Shown here: positions 1 to 11,370 of the stretch, piece by piece
Numbering within the stretch: position 1 is the first letter of the stretch
Layout: every line of letters starts with the position of its first letter
Assembly (NCBI GenBank): GCA_021234155.1
Contig: JAJEKV010000037.1
Span: forward strand, 1,916,171-1,980,170
Direction of reading: 5' to 3'
Source: Isoetes taiwanensis
Lineage: Eukaryota > Streptophyta > Lycopodiopsida > Isoetales > Isoetaceae
DNA: 64,000 nucleotides
The notes under the pieces: generated by a model
The model's input: the letters and a program-made list of their open reading frames with translations, nothing else
Databases searched by the model: none
Told to the model about the DNA's origin: nothing
Made by a program: the position numbers and the translations under genes

Positions 1-119
1 CGCCAGCAGCCAAATTTTTATATTCCAAGGTATCACAATTATCAATTAGTTAGGTCTCATTGTGCCTGGCAAACCTCATTAGCTTTTTCGCAAAATTTTT
101 TAGCCCCCAATGCCTCGAT

Positions 120-161
120 CCTAGCCGCCAACGCCCAGCGCCTAGCCGCCAGTGCCTAGCG
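120..161. repeat. 21-bp tandem duplication, GC-rich
   Basis: Two adjacent 21-bp copies (120-140 and 141-161) both begin CCTAGCCGCCA and end AGCG, differing at a few positions. They lie in a short GC-rich stretch with further GCGCC/GCC words up to about 240. No coding signal is seen. This is direct observation; the origin is unknown. Confidence 0.7.
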
Positions 162-359
162 CCTTGCCCACCCCAGTTGAGACCAATTTTATGTGTTTTC
201 TGGCGCCCATTCTCAGGCCGTTAGCGCCTCAACTCGCCTCGTAGGACAACAGTTTTTGGCCCAAAATCAAGGTGCTCAAAATGGAAATCGGCAAATCCGG
301 AGCTCCTGAAGCTGTGGAGACAGCGGCTAGTGCACTGCCAGGTGCAGGTATGTCGTCTA

Positions 360-1155
360 CTTGCATGGTTTCTTGTGTGTTTTGTTTCAAATGGCGCCAC
401 CGCGCCATTTGGATGCCTGTTAGTTCACTTTAGGGAGTCTATTCTCTGGCAAATGGCGCCACGGCGCCATTTGCGTAAGTATTGGTCAAAATTATTTGTT
501 TCAACCATGGGTGCCAATATAACCAGTTCATCTGCAAATGGCGCCATGGCACCATTTGCTTGGTTGAATGCTCTACATGGGTGTTTATGACACCCATGGA
601 CAACCAGAAACCCAATAAGAAACGTTCCACGATGCAAATGTTGCATGTGCATTGGGCGTACTGGGACCCATGGAGAGCATTCAACCAAGCAAATGGCGCC
701 ATGGCGCCATTTGCAGATGAACTGGTTAAATTAGCACCCATTGAGAACACCATTGTGTTTGGTACTGCCTATGCAAATGGCGCCTTGCCTGGTAGATTGC
801 TTCCCATTGGGTGTCAATACGCCCAATACACTTGTATGGTTTCTTGTGTGTTTTGTTCTAAATGGCGCCATTGCGCCATTTGGATGTATGTTAGTTCACT
901 TTAGGGTCTGTTCTGCGGGAAATGGCACCACAATGCCATTTGCCTAAGTTGTTCAAAATTGTTTGTTTCAACCATGGGTGCCAATATAACCAGTTCATCT
1001 GCAAATGGTGCCATGACACCATTTGCTTGGTTGAATGCTCTACATGGGTGTTTATGACACCCATGGACAACTAGAAACCCAATAAGAAGCATTCCACGAT
1101 GCAGATGGCGCCATGGCGCCATCTGCATGTGCATTGGGCATACCGAACCCATGGA
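360..1155. repeat. Duplicated block carrying palindromes (two copies offset ~470-480 bp)
   Basis: About 315-325 bp is present twice, at roughly 360-675 and 831-1155, in the same orientation. Shared landmarks in order are a GTTTCTTGTGTGTTTTG stretch (368 and 840), TTAGTTCACTTTAGGG (420 and 891), CAACCATGGGTGCCAATATA (502 and 970) and AAACCCAATAAGAA (608 and 1075). Between the copies, 672-745 holds some of the same words in inverted order. All short ORFs here run through palindromes and repeats and do not look like genes. Confidence 0.75.
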
Positions 1156-1583
1156 TTCAACCAGTGTTGGAAAGCATGGCGCCATTTGTGATGAATCAGC
1201 AATTGGCATCTCCATAAATTATGTTTGTTACAATTTTTATGACGCCATTTGCCCGTAGATTTCTTCTCATTGGGCGTCAATACCAATGCACCATTGAGAA
1301 GCAATTCTATAAGCAAATGGCTTCATGGCTTCATTTGCATAGGGCAAAGGTAACAAAAACATAATGGTGTTCTCCATGAGTGCCAATTTAACCAGTTCAT
1401 CTGCAAATGGCGCCATGGCGCCATTTGCTTGGTTGAATGTTTCTTATTGGGTTTTGTGTTCACCATTGGTGTAAATAAACGCAATGCACAAGCAAATGGC
1501 GCCTTATCCATAGGTGTCAATACGACCAATGCACCATGGAGGAGCAATCTACCAAACAAAGGCGCCATGGCGCCATTTGCTAC
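389..1583. repeat. Cluster of ~10 palindromes, AAATGGCGCC...GGCGCCATTT family
   Basis: Near-perfect or perfect palindromes of 22-26 bp sit at 389-410, 449-474, 534-559, 689-714, 860-881, 919-941, 1001-1026, 1101-1126, 1403-1428 and about 1558-1583. The half-arm is GCAAATGGCGCCA. The copies at 689-714, 1101-1126 and 1403-1428 are perfect 26-bp inverted repeats with no loop; 1101-1126 carries a compensating change in both arms (GCAGATGG/CCATCTGC). Such DNA can extrude hairpins. The same word recurs at 19320-19378. I know of no named family with this sequence. Confidence 0.85.
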
Positions 1584-2247
1584 TTAGATTGCCCTATATG
1601 CAAATGCTTCCGCGGGTGTCAATACACGCAAGTCATATGCAAATGGCGCCATTTGCCTGCTTGTTCATCGGGTGTGCCATTACCGATGTCTCTTTGTTTC
1701 AGTTGTGTTACGCGTGGATCCACAGTTTCAGTCAAATCAAACGGTTATGATGACAGACAGGAGCTGGTGCATGGAAGTAATGAGAGTGAGCACGTCTGCT
1801 CCTACTGGCTCCAAAGGCGACTGCAGAAGAGAGCTTTGCTTGCTTATAAGGGAGATGTCCGGAGAAACTGAAGGAATTTACCAGCTGGGAATCGTTGTCA
1901 ACAAGAAGAAGGTTAACAAGAACGGTCGCGATGATTGGCTCCGAGTGGTCCTTGAGGACATTAATGAACAGAAAATAATTATATACTATGTGGACTAAAG
2001 CACAATTTCATTATTTTTGTACAAAACCTGAATTTATGGACCATTTTTTGGAGACCTACTTCAATAACAATTTTTCCCACACTAACAAGCATCACCAGCG
2101 AGTGCTGCATATGCTTCAGCAACGGGCACTGGAATCTTGATAGTGTTGGGGATCTTCTTCCTGTTCGATGGAGACCAAGCAAAGTCGATTGTCTCCAACT
2201 CAATGCGATCACTAGCAGTAGTTGGCCTCCATCTTTTCTTCCAACAG
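1584..2247. other. No gene recognised; decayed sequence
   Basis: This stretch contains one more half-palindrome (AAATGGCGCCATTTGCC near 1640) and short ORFs on the + strand (1536-1998) with no recognisable motif. On the minus strand it lies downstream of the DUF7869-like pseudogene and may hold its 3' end, but no coding continuity is visible beyond about 2248. Confidence 0.4.
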
Positions 2248-4639
2248 CTACATAATTGGCCTGCACACCCGTTCCTTACTTCTGGACAGCTCCCACCAAG
2301 TGACCTGACTCGCCTCAAAGTTCTCCTTCTTATCATCCATTTGGGGCTCCTCCGCGGCATACCCTACCCATGGGACACAACACGCCATCGTGACGCCATA
2401 ATGAACATACCTTTCTTCACGCCCTGAATGGATTGAATTCGGTATGGGTTTATCCTTCAATGGTCCCATCGATGGAGGAGCCGATGCTTGCAATTGGTCT
2501 GGGTAATCGCAAACCATTTCGAAGTTGAACTCCTTCTTGCCCGGTGCATGGCCGTAAGTCCTCATAACTCCCTTCCGTGCACGAAATCTTCCCCTAGCTC
2601 CCCGTGTAAAAGACCCATCCAATACTCAATGGTAGCCGTGGAATTGTGCGGAATAGTTGGTCGCTTCCCGGTGCCCTTTCTTGCTTGTGGATATTGCAAC
2701 CCAATGAAGGATGTGCTTGTGGATGCCGCTTTCAGAATCGCCAAGGTCCTTAACTGTTGCCTTTGGTTTAAGCAGCTTGGGTGTTCCTACAGTATCATGG
2801 GCTTCCCTGCCTTCCCCTTCCTTCCATTATTTTATACCGCCGTAGGCAGCCAATCCAAGAAGCAAGGACGGGTTTTGTAATACATGACAGCCACTCTCCA
2901 TTCATTGCAAATTTGAATGTCGTGGGTGGTGTGGCCAAATAATCTATCATCGCCATCGGGTATGTACCCTTCTATAAACCCCTTCCAATCCGCACTTTAT
3001 CAACAACGTATGGTACAGGTGCATTTAGATTGCATGTGTGGAACTCATATAACAATTCGGGCATGGTCAGCACCTCGGCCTTCTTTAGAGTGGAGGAGAA
3101 GTTGCCAAACATAGCATCAATGTCTTCATGTGTATGTCCAGCATCATGAAACCCAACTCTATCTCCTCGAACACACCAAGATATACTAGGTATGAAAGAT
3201 AATGAAAAACATACCTGCTTTTGTTTTGACCAAGCATTGTCCAAATTGGCAAAGAACAATGTTCGGGGAGGGGCTTGAAAGAAGGTCCTTCCTCGCAAGG
3301 CAAGCTTGCAGGGGATGTTGCTATTGGTGAGTGCCAATTTCGATTTGAGTGCCGTGACATTACGCAAGGAAGTCACCCAAGCTGGAGCTGATGTTTCCTG
3401 CATTGAAAGATGGCCTCCGATATACTCATGAACCATCTCAAGCCTTCTCAAGATGCTATTCAAAGAACCCACATGGAAGTTCGAGTCGCCCGCCATAGAT
3501 CCAAAGCAAAGTTTCCATAGCTTCCTCTCCATGACCATGAGTAAGAGCACCTCACAATGATGTTTTCAGCTTTATCCAGGGCCTCCAAAGTGACTTCACC
3601 GACATTGCCGCAATTTTGGAATCATTGTCTTAGCCCCGTCCATCTTATCATGAATTATACAAACATAGTCTTTGGGATGCCTATGGGACAATAATCTCCA
3701 CGACCAATACTGGGTAACTACAAGAGGCTTGCTCCAACCTGTGTGCTCTTCTCCTCGGTCATGCAATATCCGCCTTTCCGCCTCATCCTTTGTCTTCAAT
3801 AGCTTCGCGAATGACCTCGCATGTATCACATTTAGAGAACGGAATTTTTTGGCGACACCGACATCCATAAAGCTCCTTTTCCAAGTTCTATGAAATCTAC
3901 AAGGCGAGACTTTCTTTGCCCGCTGCTGCCATAACTTCTACATTCACCTCTTCGAGGATGCTTGTTTTTGTAAACATTGCAGCAACTTCCTAATGTTTTC
4001 CTGATGCCATCTTCATTCCTCCGACTACGGTGAGGCAAGGATTCGCAATTCTCCTTTACAAACAAGGAGAAAACAGCCCTGATGCTAAGGTGGATGCACG
4101 AGGCTTCATATCACATAGCCTCCCGCGGTTCGCTTTGAGCACCCTCGATGTATTGTGCTTTCCATTTCAGATACCCCTCGACTTTGAGATTCCTGTGCCA
4201 AGGTACTGTGCTCTCTCACATACCGGCCTCCCATGCAACACCAAACGCTCCACTCGACGGCCTTTCATGTTGTTCCCAAGCATGTCATACACAAATGTCA
4301 CCCCCGTCGCTAGACTTCATTGCATAGAACTCCTTGCATGTCGATGACCTGATTCTCAGGAGAACTTTGCACAACATCCGTTTTGCAACACAATGTCGCC
4401 GATATTTCAAAACAGCCTCCCTAGAGCTAAGGCGCTCAATCTTCTACAAGTTTCAATACCCGCCCACTGCCTTGAGTGGAAAGTGTACTTTGCGCCTCTC
4501 GAAATTTGATGCTTCTCAATAACAGAGCTGCCTTTTGACTTGACGGAGTATCCGCTGTTCTGGTTGATTTGGCGACAAGATCTCGCACACCTTCACACCA
4601 TCCATCGTGAATATATTCGCGATTCCACCTTACAAGCAT
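2248..4639 (-). pseudogene. Decayed DUF7869-like (repetitive, TE-associated) protein gene
   Basis: Collinear protein fragments run along the minus strand. From N- to C-terminus they are: an upstream fragment (4639-4436); a Cys/Arg-rich stretch (about 4395-4310) followed in another frame by RRVERLVLHGRPVCERAQYL (about 4250-4190); the fragment 3868-3596 with HDKMDGAKT; the fragment 3550-2972 with GHTHEDIDAMFG (HTHEDID at 3136-3116); and a C-terminal piece (2622-2248). The DKMD-AKT and HTHEDID motifs and their order match multi-copy plant proteins annotated as DUF7869, from memory of that family; their function is unknown and they are usually treated as transposon-related. Frameshifts and stops separate the pieces: for example, TGA at 3596-3598 is followed by a frame change, and the conserved-looking reading near 3545 continues in another frame. 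It is clearly non-functional. No terminal repeats could be assigned to it. Confidence 0.55.
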
Positions 4640-5220
4640 ACCGCTTTTGGTACCGTAAACAAGCTTGACAACGGAAATTCACTTCAGCAGAATTGGGTAA
4701 CCTTCCACAATTGTCACTCCAATGCATTTCAATCCTAAGAACCGGTCGATAATGCATCATCCGGGCTCAGAAGGATATGAACCCCTTTCCCGCGGAATGG
4801 AGTCGCAAGAGTGCCATATTTCACAGTCCTTCTCCAAGAATGTGTATCCGTTTCCGGGGATAGGTTCCATAGTAGATTCCACTCTCTCTCGCTTTTTGGA
4901 GGTGGACCCGACATCCTCTACATTGATTCACGACGCCTTTCCTCTCTCAAAGAATGAAGGATCCTTTGGCTTCTCCTATAGTTTCGTGATCCGAGGGGCC
5001 ATGGAAGGGCGTGGCACTCCTCAAAACCTCTTGAACACCCACACTTACAAACCCAAATGGGATGGTTCAAATGGCACCGCTTCGAAGTCTCCAAAGAAAT
5101 CCTTTGGCAATGGGACGACCATCCTTGAAGATGTACACTTCCCCGCTAAGAGAGTTGTCAAAAATGGTGCCGCACTATTTAGAGAAGAACGTATGTTCTC
5201 CCTCGACATCGCCCGTCGTC
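4640..5220. other. No gene recognised upstream of the pseudogene
   Basis: A 198-codon + strand ORF (4722-5318) overlaps this region, but its product has no motif I recognise. It faces away from the pseudogene. It could be a shadow ORF or an unrelated decayed gene; nothing decides between them. Confidence 0.3.
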
Positions 5221-5760
5221 GAAATTGGGCGACGCCTGCATTGGTTTTCAAACATCGCTACTGGGCTATTGGGAAAAGTAAACATGCCCAATTTACATGG
5301 CAAATGTACCAGCTTTGATTCCAAAGACAACAGTGCAAAGCACATCGCCACAAAGAATTGGGCCCGTCCAGATTGGTTTTCAAACATCGCTCTTGGGGCT
5401 ATTGGGAAAAGTAAACTGGGCGCCCGCCCAATTTACATGGCAAATGTACCAGCCTTTGATTCCAAAGACAACGGGCAAAGCACACTGTCGCAGAGAAATT
5501 GGGCGCCGCCAATTTGTCCCACTTCCTGCACGTGAGAATATATCATGTGTCACCCGAATTGGATGCCCTGCACGTGGTGGTGGTCGAAGTAAAGTGGGCG
5601 GCCGCCCAGTTTGTATTCCAGCAAATGTGCCAGCTTTGGATTCCAGCACAATGGCCAAAGCACACTGGCCACAGTAAATTGGGCGCTCGCCCAATTTGTC
5701 CCATTTCCTGCACGTGAGAAGACATCATGGGTCACCCGAAATGGATGCCCTGTGGAAGGA
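5221..5760. repeat. Triplicated block with embedded palindromes
   Basis: Related segments recur in the same orientation. GCAAATGTACCAGC followed by TTTGATTCCAAAGACAAC occurs near 5299 and 5440, with a diverged copy near 5621. TTGGTTTTCAAACATCGCT occurs near 5241 and 5373. CCTGCACGTGAGAA with downstream GTCACCCGAA occurs near 5524 and 5706. Units are separated by AAATTGGGC-type words, including inverted pairs at 5411-5436 and 5676-5697. The long ORFs on both strands are by-products of the repeats. Confidence 0.7.
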
Positions 5761-6779
5761 ATACATGACCACACAATGTTCGGGTTGTCGCGCACAATTA
5801 GACCAGTTGTTTCTATAGGGCTACACAAAAATGGTTGGCTACACAAAACGGCTACTTGGCTCCCAAAGAGTCGACCTTCATTTGTATGAGAACTTGCATG
5901 GATCCCCGAAGATGTAATCATAAAAGGATTGAATTGGCAGGCCATGCAGAGGCAGATTGTTTAAGGCGACACTCTTCGCCTAACAAATTAGTAAGGATAG
6001 GATGTAAATTGAAATACAAAAAAGTCATGTCAAGAAAAACATCTTCCAAAAAATGTTTCATAAGTTGTGACTTGATTTGAAACTAGAGAAACAATGCCAA
6101 AATCACAGATCTACCATATTTAAGAAAAATTACCTTGGGAGTCACTTGCTCCATTTAAGTTCTCGGATATACTTGGGTAGGCGCTGAAGAGAGAAGGTTT
6201 CAAAAACAGAACGCAATAAACATAAATGGGGGGAACTCGAGATCTGAATTTGAATTTATATGGAAATTCAAATTTGGAATTCAAATTCTCCCCCCCCATT
6301 TGCATGCATTTAATGTCGGCAAACTTCATTGATGTTATTTGGGACACGCGGCGCATGTCATTATATCTAGCGACGCGGTGTATTTTCAAATACTTTGAAA
6401 TTTCAAATTTGAATTGTGGACTCTACGGACAACACCCCTTTATTACTTTCAAACACGGCTTGCCATGTGGCGCCTAATGCATTGGTGGAGTCCGATTGCC
6501 GTGTGCGCCTATGATTCCGGCCATTAATAACGGCGCCGCCCATTATTTATGGACTACAACGGTCCATTATAAAGGGAATTTGACACTTGTCCTCATACTT
6601 GCAACCTCGGTGCATGCCCCGCCTTTATATAAGTATAGTTTATTCTCAATGACGCATTTTTAATGATCTAACTTCCGCCGAAACAGCGCCGTTGTCACCA
6701 TATCTTAGGACAAGGCGCCTTCCACATCTTCACGACACGCCTTCCGATGGATAGTCGTCCCACGAAAAGGAAGCAAAGG
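5761..6779. other. Intergenic; AT-rich inverted words and a TATA-like site
   Basis: No gene is recognised. Around 6240-6290 and 6390-6420 there are repeated AAATTC/GAATTTG words that pair with each other. A TTTATATAAG element lies at 6624-6633 on the + strand, about 150 bp before an ATG at 6782, which opens a 110-codon ORF of unknown nature. Promoter function is inference only. Confidence 0.3.
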
Positions 6780-9700
6780 TAATGCTTCCATCAACGCCGT
6801 TCCCTGCCATCGCTGATGTATTCTTTAATAATACTTCGGTGGACACCGCTTTTTATTTATTCCGTCCCAAACACCTATTCTATCTTCCTCTTCATTCCGG
6901 GTCTGTCATACGCTATTTCCTTCTAATGAACTGCTCATACAAGAACTTTGTTCCGTCATACGCTTACTTCCGTGATAATGAACTGCTTTTCCTTCTAATC
7001 CCTCTCTATTCTTTCCTTCTCATCCACCTACTCAACTATTTGAGCAGTGTCGCTAGCCACCTCCATAGTCGCTTGGTTTCAACATGTAATGTGCCCGATA
7101 GTCCATCCACCTAACCTAACAGTGTTTTGGTAGTTAGCCGAAATCTCATCTCTCTTCCCCGCCTCGAAAAACGGGCGCCTCTATTTGACACAAATCTTAG
7201 CGGTCACGATCCTCCGGTGAGGTTAGTGGCAGAGCATTATTGTGAAATTGGGCGGACGCAAATTCACAATGACATGCCTTTCTCCGCCGCCCCTCAACCA
7301 TTCCAATTGTATGCCCATGGGTTCTTGGACATCTTCCGCCTTTTTTTCAAATTGGGCGCCCAATTTACTATAAAACTGGTCTCACAAATTATACTTCATG
7401 GTACTTTCAAGAAGCGTACTTATTTCTTGTTTGATGCAATGCGTGAGCAATGGCAAGAACAAAAGATCGCCGCATGCCCGCTATGGTCTCTGGATACCGC
7501 AGCTATTGTCACCGCGAAAGAGATGCACAGAATGTACATTCCAAGGGATTGAAGTAGTTCCGCAGAGGAAATCACATTCATTGACCAATACACGGTGCAT
7601 TGAAATAGGAAACGCGGAATCCTAAGTCGAAAGCACAAACCATCTCAAGGATTTATGTCTATACTTTGCCGTGCGTGAACAAAAAGACAAGCAATGCCGA
7701 TAGCAATTGATATGCCGGTAAGCGCAAGTATACCCGCCGAAGTTAGAAGTTTACGTGGAGGACGATTGGACAAGTGCTTCCGGCATTCAGACCGCCACTT
7801 GCCAATTATGACCCCCAACTCATGTCGCAAGCATTACCGAAAAATCAAAACTCCTCAAGAAAGGGTTGGCAGCTCGACTCATACGAGAGCTTGGAAAGAT
7901 CCGGGATTAGGAAGCGGAGATGTTATAGACGGCTTCTACACAAAGGCGGTGGGATTCTTGATCACAAGCGCACTGGTCGAAGGGCTTGTATACGAGAATA
8001 TCATGGGAAGGCCCACCAAAAAGTGTACGACACGGCCGGGTTGAGGTCTCGATATGGAGTTCAAAAAGGGAGAAGCAGAAAAAGTGCGTAAAAGTCTAAG
8101 CACGAAAGCAGCTTGACAAGGTCAATCAAGGTAAAAGAAGAAGAGATCATCTTGACATCAAACCCCAAAGACGAGACGCCACAGGTTTTTGGAGGTATGG
8201 AAAAAAAAGACCAAGACACTCTAATCCGAAAGCAATAGTGCAGGAGAATCTTCAACATTCTCACATCTTCTATTGATCAAGAAAAAAAAGAGCGTAAGAA
8301 CAAGTAGGCACCTCCTCTAAGAAACCAAGACGCCCCACTCCGGGCTCAGAGTCCATCCGGGACAAGCGAGGACAGTCAAACACATAGCTTAGTGAAGAAG
8401 GGGATCATTGCCAATGGTACAATATACGCCTCTACCGGGAGTTAACACAGAAAGTAGGCGGAATTATCTCGAGCGCCATGTTGAGCATCAAGCATAGGAG
8501 AGGATTTATCCACTTGGTGTTGGGTTCAAATTGACGCCGACATATTCAAGATGCATCAAGCCCCCGCAAACATGACTTGCGCGGTCATCGCGTAACATGT
8601 GATACCCTTTACTTAATCTTTCATAACTATGCAGATGCATCCACCATGTGCAGATGTCGCTCCATTTGACCCGCCGACAGCGTGCTATTAAATGGAAGAG
8701 AGAAAGTGATTTGACAACGCTGAATTCGATCGTGAATGGAAATCACACTACAAATGCTCAAATCCTTGTGAACTGTGCTTTGGAATGGCCCCCAGAGGAA
8801 GCATTTGAAAGATTTGATTTTTTTTTTATGCAAAGAGAAAGGTCGCGGTAATCGCTGGAAACCTAACTCCAAATCTAATATGTTAAGGTCAGCCAGAAAC
8901 AAATGATATCATAGTGAAGACAATCCATGCAACCGCCTTTTCGAGGAGGTTCAAAGAACTTCGCAATCGGGGAACCAGATGGCAAGTCAAGAAAGGAAAG
9001 CGTGGTCAGCCAACCGGCGGGGCTTACTCGTAAGTTATCTCCCATTGAGCTGCTCCATGCAATCCAAATCCGGCCCGGCCTAATTTCAAAGAAAATCGGG
9101 CGGGCTTCAATTTCACCTGTGCATTGTTCTTTTGAATAGGGCGGCTCAATTTCACTCCAAATACGGGCGCAGACGCCTAATTTCATACCCTTAATGATCG
9201 GCCCATATTGTATTTTCGCCCGCATCTTTTGTCGCCCCAACTTATCTTACAAGATCTTTTCTTTGCAGAATGGCTAGCTATAGCAAAACGGACACCTCAA
9301 GAATAAGAGCATGCGAGACTATTTATTACTTCGCCTATCTCGACGAAGAAAGTTGGAATATGTGCACTCGCGGTGGCTCAACCGCTTTACGAGGACGAGC
9401 TGAAGGATGAGAATGGCGGCATGAATTGAAGTCAAAGATCGCCCCAGGATGTTCACAAACAATTTTGTCGGCCATCAAGTCTATGCATCCCATGGACTTG
9501 CAAAGATTAATGAGAGAGATCATGGCAGGCACCACGCTCATCAAGGCCACTAAGGCTTATAAAGGAAGACGTGTCATGAAGACAAGAGCGCAAGAACTAA
9601 GGAAAAATTGGCATTGTTGAGCGTGCATTACCGAAATATCTAAGAGAGGTGAAGAAGTTAAAAGTCTAAAATATGGATGAAGCTCTACGCTTCATCCCAT

Positions 9701-11370
9701 ATTCACAGAGAACCTCATGCCGATGTTTGCAAACAAAGTCGCGATTGGACAAGAGCTCTGAAAAAAAGCCGAGAAGGAAAATCTCCCAGACTCTAATTAC
9801 AAAGGTCAACGAATACCTCCGCGGGACCGCTTGAAGAGGGTTCAAGGCTTTCAAATGCCCGACCGCCACCCACTAGGGATGTGTGTTAATGTCGTGAATA
9901 CGCCAAAGACGCCTAGTTGGATGTGACTTCAGAACATTAAGAAATGGTCGGTAGAAGAGTATCGTAAATTCATGGATCGATTAGTATCCTAACGACCAGC
10001 AGCTATACCGATAACGATATTCATCAGCCCGTGAAAGATTTGAATGATTGCTTGGCAGCAATGAAAACAATAGATGGTGGTAGTCGGGTGTGGATTGGAG
10101 CCTACAGGATCCAAAAAGCAAAGTCGATCTAAAAGCAAAGTTCGTGGAGCTTCGTGAGTGTAGTCCTTTGTCATGTACGTGGGCCCGAGACCAAGCGGCG
10201 CCTCGTGACTTGATGACTTGAATCTATGCTTTACGCAGAGTGACCATCCACAAATACATTCAAATTTCCCGACCACCTTAAGGAGACGGAGGACATCGAG
10301 AAGAAGTTGCCGACGAGGAGGCTCCGCAGTAATACTCTCAAATAGGGCGGGGCCCAATTTATGTTTCTTTTGTCGACATAGCTTCTTTCAAATGCATTGG
10401 TTGTATCGCCCTTGGGGTGATAAGACCGCACTGGTGGGGTCGACCTCTCGCTCCCAATCAACTACAAGCCAAGACCGCACGTATTTGGTCCAACAACTAA
10501 TGATGGAGGGTTGCAAAGTTCTTGATTTTTTTTCGGAGGTTCCTTCATTATGGCAAATGGGCCAGCATGCGAAGGATACAAAGCAACTTCCTTCGAGGTG
10601 GGCGAGAACCGCAAATTGAAGTTAGTACAGATCTTCGATCAACTAGAAGTTATGTTGGACAAAAATAAATCGATGGCCCTCTACGGAGAGCGAGAAAATT
10701 GCGGAGGGCAAGAAGAAGAAATCAAGTTCCAAGCTCCCAGATTGGGACTTGAATCCCCTCAAGAGCAAATCCATTCTCTCCTCGACAGTTCGGAATTGCA
10801 CCCACTCCTCACTGAGTAAGGATTCCCTTCGGATCAAATTAAGAAGGCTGCAGGAATAGGAAGTAAGGATCTTTCCATGTTAGAATGAAAAAGGATAGAA
10901 TTAATATCTTTGGCGGTACCCAAGTTGTGAACACTCAGGATGTCGTTGAGGCTACCTCGAAATTCAATGACATAGTGGACAACGAGCGTGAGGAATCCTT
11001 CCAAGGACACACCTCAAAGTCAACGGGACGAGGGAGCCGATAAAGAGGAACATCAAGAGGAAGAACAAAGGAGGTAGGCAATACAGATGTAGATAAGGAG
11101 ACCGGGTCGTAGACACAAATCGAGGGAGGGACAGGTGAACAAGGTGCCACGCCGAAAAATGAAGAATTCATTAACAGATGGAAGCTATAAAGCAAGCCAC
11201 CAAAGAACAAATGATGAACGCATCGACGCTACGCAAAACCGGAAGAGAACCCCTGCACCTGCGAAAAGAGCTTGAGTTTATGAGAGTTGCCGAAATTGGG
11301 CGGCGCCACTTCAGCAATCCGATCCTTCAATCACCATCCTATCCCGTAATTTTGTATGGAAGATGAAATT
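6780..11370 (+). other. Unrecognised decayed region with short + strand ORFs
   Basis: Several + strand ORFs follow each other in different frames (6782-7114, 7127-7552, 7694-8044, 8648-8851, 9426-9620, 10550-10819), separated by stops. The composition looks once-coding, and the Lys/Glu-rich character from 8.6 kb onward is consistent, but I recognise no domain. The 141-codon ORF at 7127-7552 contains a perfect 18-bp palindrome (7349-7366) without a frame break. This could be the body of an old transposable element, possibly related to the pseudogene at 2.2-4.6 kb; no terminal repeats were found to prove it. Confidence 0.3.
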
